Positions 48,867 through 57,488 of a stretch of 64,000 nt of DNA are shown here, piece by piece. This stretch comes from Firmicutes bacterium UBA5201 (GTDB lineage: Bacteria; Bacillota; Clostridia; Peptostreptococcales; Acidaminobacteraceae). The notes under the pieces are model-generated. The model saw only the letters and a program-made list of their open reading frames with translations, did no database searches and was not told the DNA's origin. The position numbers and the translations under genes are program-made. How positions within the stretch are numbered: position 1 is the stretch's first letter; each line of letters opens with the position of its first letter. The DNA is taken from NCBI GenBank assembly GCA_002412775.1, contig DHVT01000001.1, forward strand, positions 62,001-126,000. Direction: 5' to 3'.

Positions 48867-48869
48867 AAT

Positions 48870-48893
48870 TTGTTAGATGTTTAACAATATACT
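48870..48893 (+). promoter_or_regulatory. Rex-like operator and -10 element of the rhodanese gene
   Basis: TTGTTAGATGTTTAACAA (48870-48887) differs by one base from the clostridial Rex consensus TTGTTAA-N4-TTAACAA. It fills the space just ahead of the -10 TATACT (48888-48893). Bound Rex would block the promoter at low NADH/NAD+. No rex gene is in this window. Confidence 0.6.
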
Positions 48894-48934
48894 CCAATTA
48901 TGCAATCTCACAAATTCGTTAATGGAGGGTTTAC

Positions 48935-49849
48935 ATGACAAAAAGAAATCAGACGATAAAACTTCTCATTTTGTCATTGCTTTTGGTTTTTGCATTGACT
49001 TCATGCGCCAATGATACGACGTATCCAGGTACAATGAACGTGGTTGAGGCTTTAAAGGTAATCGAAGATTTAGCGTCGGGTGCGGATGTGATCTTAGTGG
49101 ATGCCAGAGGAGAAGAGGCTTATGACAAAGGCCATGTGGAAGGTGCGATCTGCCTTTCGCCTACAGAGCTGGTATCGGACGGACCTGTTCCTATGACTCT
49201 GGCTTCAAAAGAGCAAGTTGAAAATGTATTGAGTGAAAAAGGCATTTCGAACAATAGCGTGATTTATGTTTATGACGACAATCAGGGTGTCAGTGCAGGC
49301 CGAATTTGGTGGACGCTCAAAGTGTTCGGTCATGAAAAGGTCATGATTGTCAATGGTGGTTCAGCGGCTCTGGTCGAGGCAAAAGCACCTCTTACACTTG
49401 AAGAGACCAAGTTGACAAAAACTGCTTATGTCGCAAAGGATGCCAACCAATCCATGGTGGTGTCTTATGATGAAGTGGCTGAACTTGCTGAGAATCCTGT
49501 AGACGGCGTCGTAATTTTAGATGTGCGTTCATTGGCCGAGTATCAAGCTGGTTACATTCCAGGTGCAGTGCTTTATCCACACACCAAGAATCTTTACAAA
49601 GATGGGACATTCATGTCGAGCAGAGACCTTGGATTATTTTACAAAGAAGCTGGATTGAACAAAGAGAATACCATTATCGTCTATTGCAAATCATCTTTTA
49701 GAGCGACTCAAACCGTGGCCCTTTTGCAGGAAGCGGGTTATGAGAATCTGAAAGTATATGATGGCGCATGGCTTGAATGGGAAACAAAAACGGACGTAAT
49801 TGTTCCGGTTGAGGAAACAGCACCAGTCGGTCCGTCAGACGGATCTTGA
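48935..49849 (+). CDS. Two-domain rhodanese (sulfurtransferase) lipoprotein
   Basis: 304-aa lipoprotein: lipobox LTSC, Cys24. Two rhodanese domains follow (about 35-150 and 170-290). The first has no active Cys (VYDDNQGVSAGR), the second has VYCKSSFRATQ with Cys251, the usual pattern of MST/thiosulfate sulfurtransferases. It acts outside the membrane, moving sulfane sulfur from thiosulfate or mercaptopyruvate to an acceptor. GGAGGG before the ATG. A four-domain rhodanese lipoprotein follows 34 bp later, so both are probably co-expressed under the Rex-like site. Confidence 0.93.
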   Translation: MTKRNQTIKLLILSLLLVFALTSCANDTTYPGTMNVVEALKVIEDLASGADVILVDARGEEAYDKGHVEGAICLSPTELVSDGPVPMTLASKEQVENVLSEKGISNNSVIYVYDDNQGVSAGRIWWTLKVFGHEKVMIVNGGSAALVEAKAPLTLEETKLTKTAYVAKDANQSMVVSYDEVAELAENPVDGVVILDVRSLAEYQAGYIPGAVLYPHTKNLYKDGTFMSSRDLGLFYKEAGLNKENTIIVYCKSSFRATQTVALLQEAGYENLKVYDGAWLEWETKTDVIVPVEETAPVGPSDGS

Positions 49850-49883
49850 TCTACACACTTTTGATTAGTGGAGGGGAACTCGA

Positions 49884-51659
49884 ATGAAAAAATGGCTAAC
49901 GTTATTACTTACATTAGTTTTGGTATTATCTGTCACCGCATGCGGTAAGACAGAAGAGCCTGCGGCATCTATGGATTTGACGGATGGCGCTGATGCACCT
50001 GCAGTTGAGGAACCGGTTGCTTCTGAACCGGCATCAGATATGGATGCGCTTGCAATTGCTTATTTTGACAATATGCCTGATCATAGATACATGATCAGCC
50101 AAAAAGATTTTGTTGAACTTGTCAAAACCGACGACGCAATCACAATAATCGACATCAGAAGTGCTGAAGATTATGGAAAAGGTCATGTCAAAGGCGCAGT
50201 CAATATGCCTTGGGGACCGGCGATCGCAGAAGGTCTTTCATCAATACCATCTGACAAGCCAGTATTTGTATATTGCTATACAGGTCAAACTGCCGGTCAA
50301 GCAGTCATGACTCTCAATATGGCTGGATTTGACGCAAGAACAGTATCATTCGGTTGGAATCTTGGCATATCAAAAGTTGAAGGCGTTGACGCGGTAACCA
50401 CCACTGATGCGGCTACTCTTGATGCTGATGTGACTGAAATCGATGCGAGCATCCAAGAAGCGATTACCGCTTACTATGAAGGTCTCGCGGCTGTATCGGA
50501 TTCAAAATACAAGAACTACAAAGTATCTGAAGACGATCTCAAAGCAATGGTTGATCTTAAAGATGACAGTATTTTCATCCTTTCGGTCAGAAGCGCTAAA
50601 GATTATGCGATCGGACACATCGAAGATGCCACAAATATTCCTTTCGCAAAAGGAATGGCAAACTCATTTGGCACGTTGCCTAAAGATAAGACTATTGTGG
50701 TTTATTGCTACACAGGACAAACTGCTGGACAGGCAACTGCAGCCTTGAGAATGATGGGCTATGACGCAGTGTCTCTCAACGGTGGTATGGGAACTGCAGC
50801 CAACGCACCACAAGGTTGGTCGAACCATGGTTTCCCTGTTGTAAGTGAAGCATCCGCAAAAGTTGAAGAGCTTTACAATGGTATGCCTGCTCATATCTAC
50901 AAAGTTCCTGAGAAGGAGTTCGTAGAAAAAGTGGTTGCTGGTGAAGAGATGACAATTCTTGACATCCGTGGCGCCGCAGATTATGAAAAAGGTCATATCA
51001 AAGGCGCGGTGAACGTACCTTGGGGAACTGCAATCGCAGAAACTCTAGTGAATATTCCTGCTGACAAACCAGTATATATCTACTGCTATACCGGACAAAC
51101 TGCCGGTCAAGCTGTAACAACTTATAATGTTGCGGGATTCGAAGCTTACAGTGTCAACCTTGGATGGAACTTTGGAATTTCAAAAGTTGAAGGCGTAGAT
51201 GCTGTAACGACTACAGAAGTTGCCACTTTGGACGCAGCGGTAACTGAAATTCCAGAAGCAATCCAGCATTCAATCACTGCATACTATGAAGGCATGGTAG
51301 CACTCTCGGATTCAGTTTATAAGAATTACAAAATTTCTGAAGCGGATTTAAAGGCTATGATGGATGCGAAAGATGAATCCATTTATATCCTTTCAGTAAG
51401 AAAAGCTGAAGATTTTGCCGCTGGTCATATCGAAGGCGCTTCAAACATACCTTTCGGTACAAGCATGATCAGTGAATTCAAGAATCTTCCTAAAGACAAA
51501 GTGATAGTAGTTTATTGCTACACTGGTCAAACTGCGGGTCAAGCAACTGCCGCACTTAGACTGATGGGTTACAAAGCTGTTTCACTGAACGGCGGTATGG
51601 GAACTCCAGCCAACGTTCCTATGGGTTGGGCAAATCAGGGGTTACCTGTAGTTCAATAA
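49884..51659 (+). CDS. Four-domain rhodanese lipoprotein with four active-site cysteines
   Basis: 591-aa lipoprotein: lipobox SVTAC (Cys20) then four rhodanese domains in A-B-A'-B' order. Each has the loop YCYTGQTAGQA, with Cys131, Cys275, Cys401 and Cys545. Cys131 to Cys401 and Cys275 to Cys545 are both exactly 270 residues, so the protein came from an in-frame duplication of a two-domain unit. All four loops are intact, unlike ordinary tandem rhodaneses, where one domain is dead. It should hold or relay several persulfides at the cell surface. GGAGGGG precedes the ATG. Partner of the preceding rhodanese. Confidence 0.93.
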   Translation: MKKWLTLLLTLVLVLSVTACGKTEEPAASMDLTDGADAPAVEEPVASEPASDMDALAIAYFDNMPDHRYMISQKDFVELVKTDDAITIIDIRSAEDYGKGHVKGAVNMPWGPAIAEGLSSIPSDKPVFVYCYTGQTAGQAVMTLNMAGFDARTVSFGWNLGISKVEGVDAVTTTDAATLDADVTEIDASIQEAITAYYEGLAAVSDSKYKNYKVSEDDLKAMVDLKDDSIFILSVRSAKDYAIGHIEDATNIPFAKGMANSFGTLPKDKTIVVYCYTGQTAGQATAALRMMGYDAVSLNGGMGTAANAPQGWSNHGFPVVSEASAKVEELYNGMPAHIYKVPEKEFVEKVVAGEEMTILDIRGAADYEKGHIKGAVNVPWGTAIAETLVNIPADKPVYIYCYTGQTAGQAVTTYNVAGFEAYSVNLGWNFGISKVEGVDAVTTTEVATLDAAVTEIPEAIQHSITAYYEGMVALSDSVYKNYKISEADLKAMMDAKDESIYILSVRKAEDFAAGHIEGASNIPFGTSMISEFKNLPKDKVIVVYCYTGQTAGQATAALRLMGYKAVSLNGGMGTPANVPMGWANQGLPVVQ

Positions 51660-51683
51660 ATAGGGTTCAAGTTTAAAACAAGG

Positions 51684-51725
51684 GTGCCGATTCATGATAT
51701 AATTTGTGAAGAGGCGCCCTTTTTA
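51684..51725 (+). terminator. Hairpin overlapping a -10-like element
   Basis: GGGTGCC and GGCGCCC form a weak stem around TATAAT (51698-51703) and are followed by TTTTT. It can end rhodanese transcripts, and TATAAT could start the next operon. Confidence 0.5.
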
Positions 51726-51751
51726 CATATTGATGAAACGAGGTATAGGAG

Positions 51752-52879
51752 ATGGTCATTCCTTTCAACAAACCATATGAATCCGAGCAATGGATCGATC
51801 AGGTTCATAAGAATTGGCGTCATAGTGACAATGGAAAAAAACTCCGTCACGCTTTTGATAAATTAGGATATTCAGTTGAAAAACATCCGATGCTGTTTGT
51901 GAATTCAGCCACCGCCGCGCTGGAAGTCATGGCACTCGTCACTGGAATCAAACCTGGTGATGAGGTGATCATGCCTTCATTTACTTATGCCGCAACTGCA
52001 AACGCTTTTGCGAAGTTCGGTGCAAAAGTAATCTTCGTGGATATTGAGGCGAGTACGCTCAATATCGATGTCAGTGCTGTGAAAAATGCCATCAGCGAAC
52101 GGACAAAAGCCATTATTCCCATCCATTACGGTGGGGTTTCGGCTGATATGGACGCCTTGATGACTATTTGTGAAACTGATATTTTACTTCTTGAGGATGG
52201 TGCCCATACGGTCGGTGCCAAATTCAGGGGCAAATTGCTTGGGACAATGGGAACCTTGGGGTGTCTCAGTTTTCACCACACAAAAAACATTACCTCCGGA
52301 GGCAGTGGAGGCAGTCTAATTGTCAATGACCCGAAGTATTTGGATGCCTCAGAAGAAACCATCCATCAGGGAACGGATCAGGCTGCGTTTAAAAAAGGCA
52401 AGGTTGATGCCTACACATGGCAACGTTTGGGAGGGGAATATGAGATGCATCCGTTTTCAAGTGCCTATCTGACAGAAGCAATCGGTGACCTCCGCATGGT
52501 AACTGACCGGCGAATCAAATTATGGAATCAATATCATGAAGCGTTAAAACCTCTTCAGGATCAAGGTGTTCTTTCTCTAGCGAAAATTCCCGGGTATGCG
52601 GAGTCCAATGGACATGTTTTTTATGTTCTCACAGGCAGTGTAAGGGAGCGCAATGCTTTATGCGGCTATCTGCAAAACAGAAATATCAGTGCTTACTCCC
52701 ATTACGAACCACTTCATAGAACACAAATCGGTAGAAGGGTGGGCAAGCATTCGGGAGATATGGCGATCACCATGAGTGTCTCCGAGAGAATTCTACGACT
52801 ACCGATCTACTATGATTTGACCGACGAACAGCAATTGACGGTGATCAATAAAATATATGATTTTTACAAGACATTATAA
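51752..52879 (+). CDS. rffA: DegT/DnrJ/EryC1 aminotransferase (WecE/RffA type)
   Basis: 375-aa PLP enzyme. FVNSATAALEVMAL, EVIMPSFTYAATANAF, LLEDGAHTVGA and the Schiff-base region SFHHTKNITSGGSGG (Lys of HHTKN) are as in sugar transaminases; the SFHxTKN motif is closest to WecE/RffA, which aminates dTDP-4-keto-6-deoxyglucose. A dTDP-glucose dehydratase gene follows, supplying that substrate. Product is probably a dTDP-4-amino-4,6-dideoxy sugar for surface glycans. The exact sugar is inferred. Confidence 0.88.
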   Translation: MVIPFNKPYESEQWIDQVHKNWRHSDNGKKLRHAFDKLGYSVEKHPMLFVNSATAALEVMALVTGIKPGDEVIMPSFTYAATANAFAKFGAKVIFVDIEASTLNIDVSAVKNAISERTKAIIPIHYGGVSADMDALMTICETDILLLEDGAHTVGAKFRGKLLGTMGTLGCLSFHHTKNITSGGSGGSLIVNDPKYLDASEETIHQGTDQAAFKKGKVDAYTWQRLGGEYEMHPFSSAYLTEAIGDLRMVTDRRIKLWNQYHEALKPLQDQGVLSLAKIPGYAESNGHVFYVLTGSVRERNALCGYLQNRNISAYSHYEPLHRTQIGRRVGKHSGDMAITMSVSERILRLPIYYDLTDEQQLTVINKIYDFYKTL

Positions 52880-52891
52880 GGAGTGACTGCA

Positions 52892-53863
52892 ATGGCAAAC
52901 ATTTTAGTGACGGGTGGAGCGGGATTCATAGGCAGCCATTTCGTCAGAGCACTTGACCAAAAGCAATTTGGAAAAATCGTTGTGTATGATATGATGACCT
53001 ATTCAAGTGATTTGAATCGCTTGAAAGGTTTTGACGGATTGATAGTCACCGGTGACATCGGTGACTTTGAAAAGGTGGTTTCCACACTTCGGGATGGTGA
53101 GATTACCCACATAGTGAATTTTGCCGCAGAGAGTCATGTGGACAGAAGTATTGAGGATGTGAATCCTTTTTTGAAGACCAATGTGTTTGGAACTGTAAAT
53201 CTCATGGAGGCCGCAAGTGCGTACTGGCTTGAGACGGATGGTGGGTATAAAGGCAAGTTGTTTGTCCATATCTCGACGGATGAGGTTTATGGTGAACTCA
53301 GTGAAAAAGTTAGGCCGCTCGATGAAAAGGCCCCGTTAAGACCATCCAATCCTTATGCCGCATCAAAGGCGGCAGCAGACCAATTCGTGATCGCAAAAAT
53401 CAGCGGAGAAGGATTTCCAGGTATGATTGTCAGAAGCAGCAACAATTATGGGCTGATGCAAAATGATGAAAAATTGATTCCAAAGATTGTGCATTGCCTG
53501 AAAGAAGGCAAAGACATTCCTCTATATGGAAATGGTCAACAAAGGAGATGCTGGCTTTTTGTCGAAGATTACTGCAGAATATTGAACGCGTTGATCCAAC
53601 TGGAGCCGATAGGGGAAATATTCAATGTCAAGGGCGCTTCCAGTATGAGCAATCATGAAGTCGTCAGTAAAATGAGAGCGGCTTATGCCACATTTGTGAA
53701 TCTACCGGTTGAAGCGGTTTCAGACATCGCTTTTGTTCAGGATCGGAAAATGCATGATTTTTATTATAATATCGATCAGTCCAAATTGATGCGAACGGCA
53801 ATAAGTCCAGCACATAAAAAGTTGGAGGATTTTATTGATGAGAAACATTTTTTCATTAAGTGA
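52892..53863 (+). CDS. rfbB: dTDP-glucose 4,6-dehydratase
   Basis: 323-aa extended SDR enzyme: NAD site GGAGFIGSHF, AAESHVDRS, HISTDEVYGEL and catalytic YAASK. These fit RfbB/RmlB, giving dTDP-4-keto-6-deoxyglucose from dTDP-glucose. ATG 52892 with AAGGAG. It follows the transaminase in the same operon. Somewhat shorter than typical RmlB (about 350 aa), and rfbA/C/D are absent here, so the product is likely not rhamnose. Confidence 0.88.
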   Translation: MANILVTGGAGFIGSHFVRALDQKQFGKIVVYDMMTYSSDLNRLKGFDGLIVTGDIGDFEKVVSTLRDGEITHIVNFAAESHVDRSIEDVNPFLKTNVFGTVNLMEAASAYWLETDGGYKGKLFVHISTDEVYGELSEKVRPLDEKAPLRPSNPYAASKAAADQFVIAKISGEGFPGMIVRSSNNYGLMQNDEKLIPKIVHCLKEGKDIPLYGNGQQRRCWLFVEDYCRILNALIQLEPIGEIFNVKGASSMSNHEVVSKMRAAYATFVNLPVEAVSDIAFVQDRKMHDFYYNIDQSKLMRTAISPAHKKLEDFIDEKHFFIK

Positions 53864-53864
53864 G

Positions 53865-53893
53865 TTGACAATGACCCAATTTGATATTATAAT
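53865..53893 (+). promoter_or_regulatory. Consensus promoter of the arsR-permease operon
   Basis: Perfect TTGACA-17-TATAAT (53865-53870, 53888-53893), start predicted near 53900. Confidence 0.85.
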
Positions 53894-53905
53894 CCTATTA
53901 TGCTT

Positions 53906-53925
53906 ATATGCCCATGAAGGCATAT
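53906..53925. promoter_or_regulatory. Candidate ArsR operator
   Basis: ATATGCC-N6-GGCATAT perfect inverted repeat just after the predicted start (about +6 to +25), the right place for repression by the ArsR-type protein. Confidence 0.6.
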
Positions 53926-53946
53926 GCAAAATGAGAAAGGATTGTT

Positions 53947-54279
53947 ATGGAATTGACCAGACTTTTTAAAGTGTTGTCGGATGATACCCGGCTCAGGATA
54001 TTGGCACTCTTGATGAATCGATCCCTATGCGTCTGTATGATGTGCGAGGTACTTGATTTGTCACAGCCAAACGTATCCAAACATTTGGCGAAATTAAGGG
54101 ATATGGGATTGGTGAAAGACAATAGACATGAGCAGTTCATTTACTATGAACTTAAAAGAGACAATACCCTACTCAGCACCATATTGTATTGGATCAATGA
54201 AAATATTGAAACTTATGAAATCTTGAAAAGCGATCGTGAGAGATTGCTGGAGATGAAAAACGACATCGAACACTGTTAG
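53947..54279 (+). CDS. ArsR/SmtB-family metalloid-sensing repressor
   Basis: 110-aa winged-helix repressor. RSLCVCMMCEVLDLSQPNVSKHL puts Cys28, Cys30 and Cys33 at the first helix of the helix-turn-helix, as in ArsR that binds As(III)/Sb(III). It is first gene of the permease operon with a palindrome in its leader. A purely permease partner, not ArsB, suggests an organoarsenical or other thiophilic metal. Ligand is inferred. Confidence 0.9.
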   Translation: MELTRLFKVLSDDTRLRILALLMNRSLCVCMMCEVLDLSQPNVSKHLAKLRDMGLVKDNRHEQFIYYELKRDNTLLSTILYWINENIETYEILKSDRERLLEMKNDIEHC

Positions 54280-54300
54280 CGGGGAAAGGACCTAAAAATC

Positions 54301-54777
54301 ATGAATACAGCATTTTATATTTTAGCGTTTATTTTATTGGGAGTATCCTATTATAAAGACAAGAACAAGACGAAAAAAGCACTCATGAAAGCCTGGAAGG
54401 CTTTTGAAAACATTTTACCTGAATTTTTGGTGGTGATACTTTTCGTAGGTTTCATCATTGCGGCTATGGATCCTGAAACGATCTCGAAAATCATTGGAGC
54501 AGATTCAGGTGTGATGGGGGTCGTTCTGGCGAGTGTTGTGGGTGCGATAACTTTGATCCCGGGATTTGTTGCATTCCCGATGGCTGCGCTTTTGCTGGAA
54601 GGTGGAGCGGGCTATGTTCAAATAGGTGCCTTTGTCTCATCTCTCATGATGGTAGGTGTGGTGACAATACCTGTGGAAATCAAATATTTCGGAAAAAAGA
54701 TCACTTTGGCCAGAAACATGTTGGCGTTTCTATTTTCCTTTGTTGTGGCGATTGTGATGGGGGTGGTGTTATCATGA
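54301..54777 (+). CDS. DUF318/ArsP-like permease, half 1
   Basis: 158-aa membrane protein with about four helices, containing ITLIPGFVAFPMAALLLEGGAG. It matches half of the ArsP/YraQ (DUF318, PF03773) permease family, whose full members run about 300-350 aa. It overlaps the next gene (half 2) by 4 bp, so the permease is probably split into two chains. ArsP exports trivalent organoarsenicals; this role fits the ArsR neighbour but is not proved. Confidence 0.82.
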   Translation: MNTAFYILAFILLGVSYYKDKNKTKKALMKAWKAFENILPEFLVVILFVGFIIAAMDPETISKIIGADSGVMGVVLASVVGAITLIPGFVAFPMAALLLEGGAGYVQIGAFVSSLMMVGVVTIPVEIKYFGKKITLARNMLAFLFSFVVAIVMGVVLS

Positions 54778-55301
54778 AAAAAGTAGCTAAAAGATATAAA
54801 GGTTTTATAGCTGCAGTCATCGGTATGCTCGTGCTGACACTGTTCAACCGAGAGCTTGGCATGAAAGCGATTGATGTGACGACATATTCCTTTATGGAAA
54901 TGATTGCAGTGATTCCACCAGTTTTTATATTGCTTGGATTATTGGATATATGGGTTCCAAAGGAAACCATGACCCGCTATATGGGTGAAGGTTCCGGCAT
55001 CAAAGGTGTCCTGCTCGCATTCTTCATCGGTTCCGCTGCGGCTGGACCACTCTATGGCGCTTTTCCGGTAGCGGCAGTATTTATGAAAAAAGGCGTGAAA
55101 TTCTCAAACATTCTCATTTTCATCGGCGCTTGGTCCACAACCAAAATACCGATGTTCCTATTTGAGATCACTGCGCTCGGACCAGTATTCGCAATCACGC
55201 GATTATTGGTGAATATTCCAGGAATTATAATAATCGCAATGGCCTTATCGGCTATATCGAGTAAAAAAAAGGTTGCCACCTTATGTAGTGTGACTGAATA
55301 A
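54774..55301 (+). CDS. DUF318/ArsP-like permease, half 2
   Basis: 175-aa membrane protein with about five helices, containing FFIGSAAAGPLYGAFPVAAVFMKKG, the second half-repeat of the ArsP/YraQ family. The inserted AGPLYGAFP element mirrors IPGFVAFP in half 1, so the two are internal repeats of one fold. Followed by a terminator. Confidence 0.82.
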   Translation: MKKVAKRYKGFIAAVIGMLVLTLFNRELGMKAIDVTTYSFMEMIAVIPPVFILLGLLDIWVPKETMTRYMGEGSGIKGVLLAFFIGSAAAGPLYGAFPVAAVFMKKGVKFSNILIFIGAWSTTKIPMFLFEITALGPVFAITRLLVNIPGIIIIAMALSAISSKKKVATLCSVTE

Positions 55302-55336
55302 TAAAAAAAGTGTTACTTCGGTAACGCTTTTTTATT
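55302..55336 (+). terminator. Terminator of the arsR-permease operon
   Basis: AAAAAGTGTTAC-TTCG-GTAACGCTTTTT stem with a TTCG loop and T-run. Confidence 0.88.
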
Positions 55337-55385
55337 TGAAACTATGCTAGAATCAGACATCATAACAGTAAAGGTGGTATTTGAT

Positions 55386-56003
55386 TTGGTTAAAAATCTG
55401 ATTCGTTGGTTATTTTTTGGATTGTTCTTATTTTTGGTGCTGAACGGAAAGATGTTTCTTTGGCTTGCGATCTTTGGCTTGAGTATGGTGCTAAGTCTCT
55501 TTTGGGGTAGAATCTATTGCGGATATATATGTCCAATGAATACGGTGATGATTCCTGCAGAAAAACTATCAGTCAAGTTGGGACTTCAGGCGAAAAAAGT
55601 TCCTAAGATTCTAAAAACCAATTGGCTTCCATGGGTGGTTCTCTTTTTGATGGTTGCGGTTACCGCTTTTTTCAAGAAGACAATGTCGAAAGATCTTCCT
55701 ATGCTCATGGCGCTATTGATACTTTCTGTAGTCGTGACTTTAAGATACAAGCAATATGTTTTCCATAATCATGTTTGTCCATTTGGTGTGTTGCAGAAAT
55801 GGTCCGGTAAGAATGCGAAGCGGTCACATCGTGTTGACGCCGCAAGTTGTATAGGCTGTAAGATCTGTGAGAAAACTTGCCCTACGGGTGCGGTTTTGGT
55901 AGAGCAAGACACCGGTAAGGCCGTTATTGATATTGCCTATTGTCTTCAATGTGGAAATTGTACCGAGGTTTGTCCCAAAAAAGCGATAGAGCCTTGGGCT
56001 TGA
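55386..56003 (+). CDS. NapH/NosR-like 4Fe-4S membrane protein
   Basis: About 205 aa. Two to four N-terminal helices with GRIYCGYICPMNTVM and HNHVCPFGVLQK, then two cytosolic [4Fe-4S] sites CIGCKICEKTC and CLQCGNCTEVC. The layout matches NapH/CcoG-like electron-transfer proteins of the membrane. TTG at 55386 has AAGGTGG 8 nt upstream; the ATG at 55344 lies in a TATGCTAGAAT stretch and has no ribosome site, but cannot be excluded. It may feed electrons to the permease or a reductase elsewhere. Partner unknown. Confidence 0.82.
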   Translation: MVKNLIRWLFFGLFLFLVLNGKMFLWLAIFGLSMVLSLFWGRIYCGYICPMNTVMIPAEKLSVKLGLQAKKVPKILKTNWLPWVVLFLMVAVTAFFKKTMSKDLPMLMALLILSVVVTLRYKQYVFHNHVCPFGVLQKWSGKNAKRSHRVDAASCIGCKICEKTCPTGAVLVEQDTGKAVIDIAYCLQCGNCTEVCPKKAIEPWA

Positions 56004-56020
56004 AGCCCTAAGCTCTATAA
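55985..56020. terminator. Bidirectional terminator
   Basis: TAGAGCCTTGGGCTTGAAG and its complement fold into a hairpin over the stops of the two convergent genes. Confidence 0.7.
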
Positions 56021-57442
56021 AATAAAGTTTTGATTTTTTCGAATTTGATCTGATAATGTTTGGAGGCGTCTGATGACGTCTTTTTTATTTTTCAAATGCT
56101 TTGGAATCTGATGCATGATTTCATGCATATAACTTTCAAAAGCGTCAGTCATATGTGGATGGTTGAAAGCAAAAGCGATTTGAGGATCGTCTTTCTTGAC
56201 GAGCACCACACCGGTGGATTTCTTGAAAGCCAAAGCGAGGGACATGGGGGCAACGTTTTGATAGAGGCATACCTGATAATTGTCATAGGTCTTCAACAGG
56301 TTGAGCAGATGATCGATGTCTTTGAGATTTTCAGGATTTATTGACATCTCTTCGGTATATGAGATGATTTCAGTGTATTTGTCTCTTAGCAGATGTTTTC
56401 TGATCAGACTTTGATGCTCGTCAGGTAATGCAGAGTGCAAGGTGGATGACAGTGTGATCAAATCGTGATGCTCACCATAGTACTCTTTTTGCAACTCTGC
56501 AAAAGCATTGAAATCTTTCGGTGTGAATACTTTCATAAGTGGTTTGCACATGGTTAGAAAAGCGTTGAACTCATCGGTCAATGATTGGATCCTGTTTTTA
56601 TCGGTGTAAAGAAACTGGTCCGCACTGTCCACGAATTCCGGGAGACTGGTGGATGTCAATGCGACTGCATCCTGAGCGATGAACAGTGTGCGTTTGAAAA
56701 GGCCGTTGTTTGCCTTTGGGAAAAAATAGGGTTCAATGGCTCCGGTCATATAAAGCGGCAACCATCGTTTGATGGCAAATATCATTTCATCGAGATCCCT
56801 CTGTACAGTGTGTATGATTTTCACCCGATGTCCGCTGGTTAGTATGTGGTACATCAGAAGACTCCAAGCATTGTAAAATTCAGGATCATCTGTCAACCAA
56901 TCCATTTTTTCATCACTGAACAAAAGAAGTGTTGACGGACTTGTCTGTTTGCACACCTCAGACAAGAAGAGAAGAACACCACTTCGTTTGCCTTCCACGC
57001 CTTTGAGCACTTCATTTTTGGCACGTTTACCACTCAACAATTCTTCCAGTGCTTTTGCATGTTTTTTGGCCAGTTCAGGATCGCTTGGCATTACCGGTCC
57101 TGTGATTATCTTTTGTAGCAGTTGCTCCACTAAGTTGGTAGTATGGGTGGAAGGTGATTCGAGCCATTCCTCAATGATCTTGTGAAGATTTTTATCTATG
57201 TATTTTTTTTCATCCGGATTCAAATGCATTATTTCCAACATTTTTGTTTTGCTGCGTTCTGTGCGGGCAAGCGATTCAAAATAACATCCTAGAGCGTGAT
57301 AGTGGTTGCTGGAACTTGATGGTATGCGGTCTCCGGTGCGCCATCGACTGATTAGCGAGGGGTCGACGGAAAGCGCTTTGGCCAGTTTGCTGTTGCTGAT
57401 TTCAAAAAAATCCATCAATAGGTTTAGTTTGTCTTGAATCAT
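56015..57442 (-). CDS. XRE-type HTH protein with large unknown C-terminal region
   Basis: 475-aa protein. Residues about 5-60 form a helix-turn-helix of the XRE type (NSKLAKALSVDPSLISRWRTGDRIP). The remaining 400 residues have no motif I recognise; they are mixed alpha/beta and soluble, with no transmembrane or signal segment. GGGAGG with 8-nt spacing favours ATG 57442 over the upstream ATGs. Convergent with the ferredoxin-like gene, monocistronic. A perfect TTGTCA-A-TGACAA repeat (57489-57501) upstream may be its own operator. Ligand and targets unknown. Confidence 0.7.
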   Translation of the reverse strand: MIQDKLNLLMDFFEISNSKLAKALSVDPSLISRWRTGDRIPSSSSNHYHALGCYFESLARTERSKTKMLEIMHLNPDEKKYIDKNLHKIIEEWLESPSTHTTNLVEQLLQKIITGPVMPSDPELAKKHAKALEELLSGKRAKNEVLKGVEGKRSGVLLFLSEVCKQTSPSTLLLFSDEKMDWLTDDPEFYNAWSLLMYHILTSGHRVKIIHTVQRDLDEMIFAIKRWLPLYMTGAIEPYFFPKANNGLFKRTLFIAQDAVALTSTSLPEFVDSADQFLYTDKNRIQSLTDEFNAFLTMCKPLMKVFTPKDFNAFAELQKEYYGEHHDLITLSSTLHSALPDEHQSLIRKHLLRDKYTEIISYTEEMSINPENLKDIDHLLNLLKTYDNYQVCLYQNVAPMSLALAFKKSTGVVLVKKDDPQIAFAFNHPHMTDAFESYMHEIMHQIPKHLKNKKDVIRRLQTLSDQIRKNQNFIL

Positions 57443-57488
57443 ATTCATCGCCTCCCCATTTTTATATGATAAGTATAGCATATTTTTT

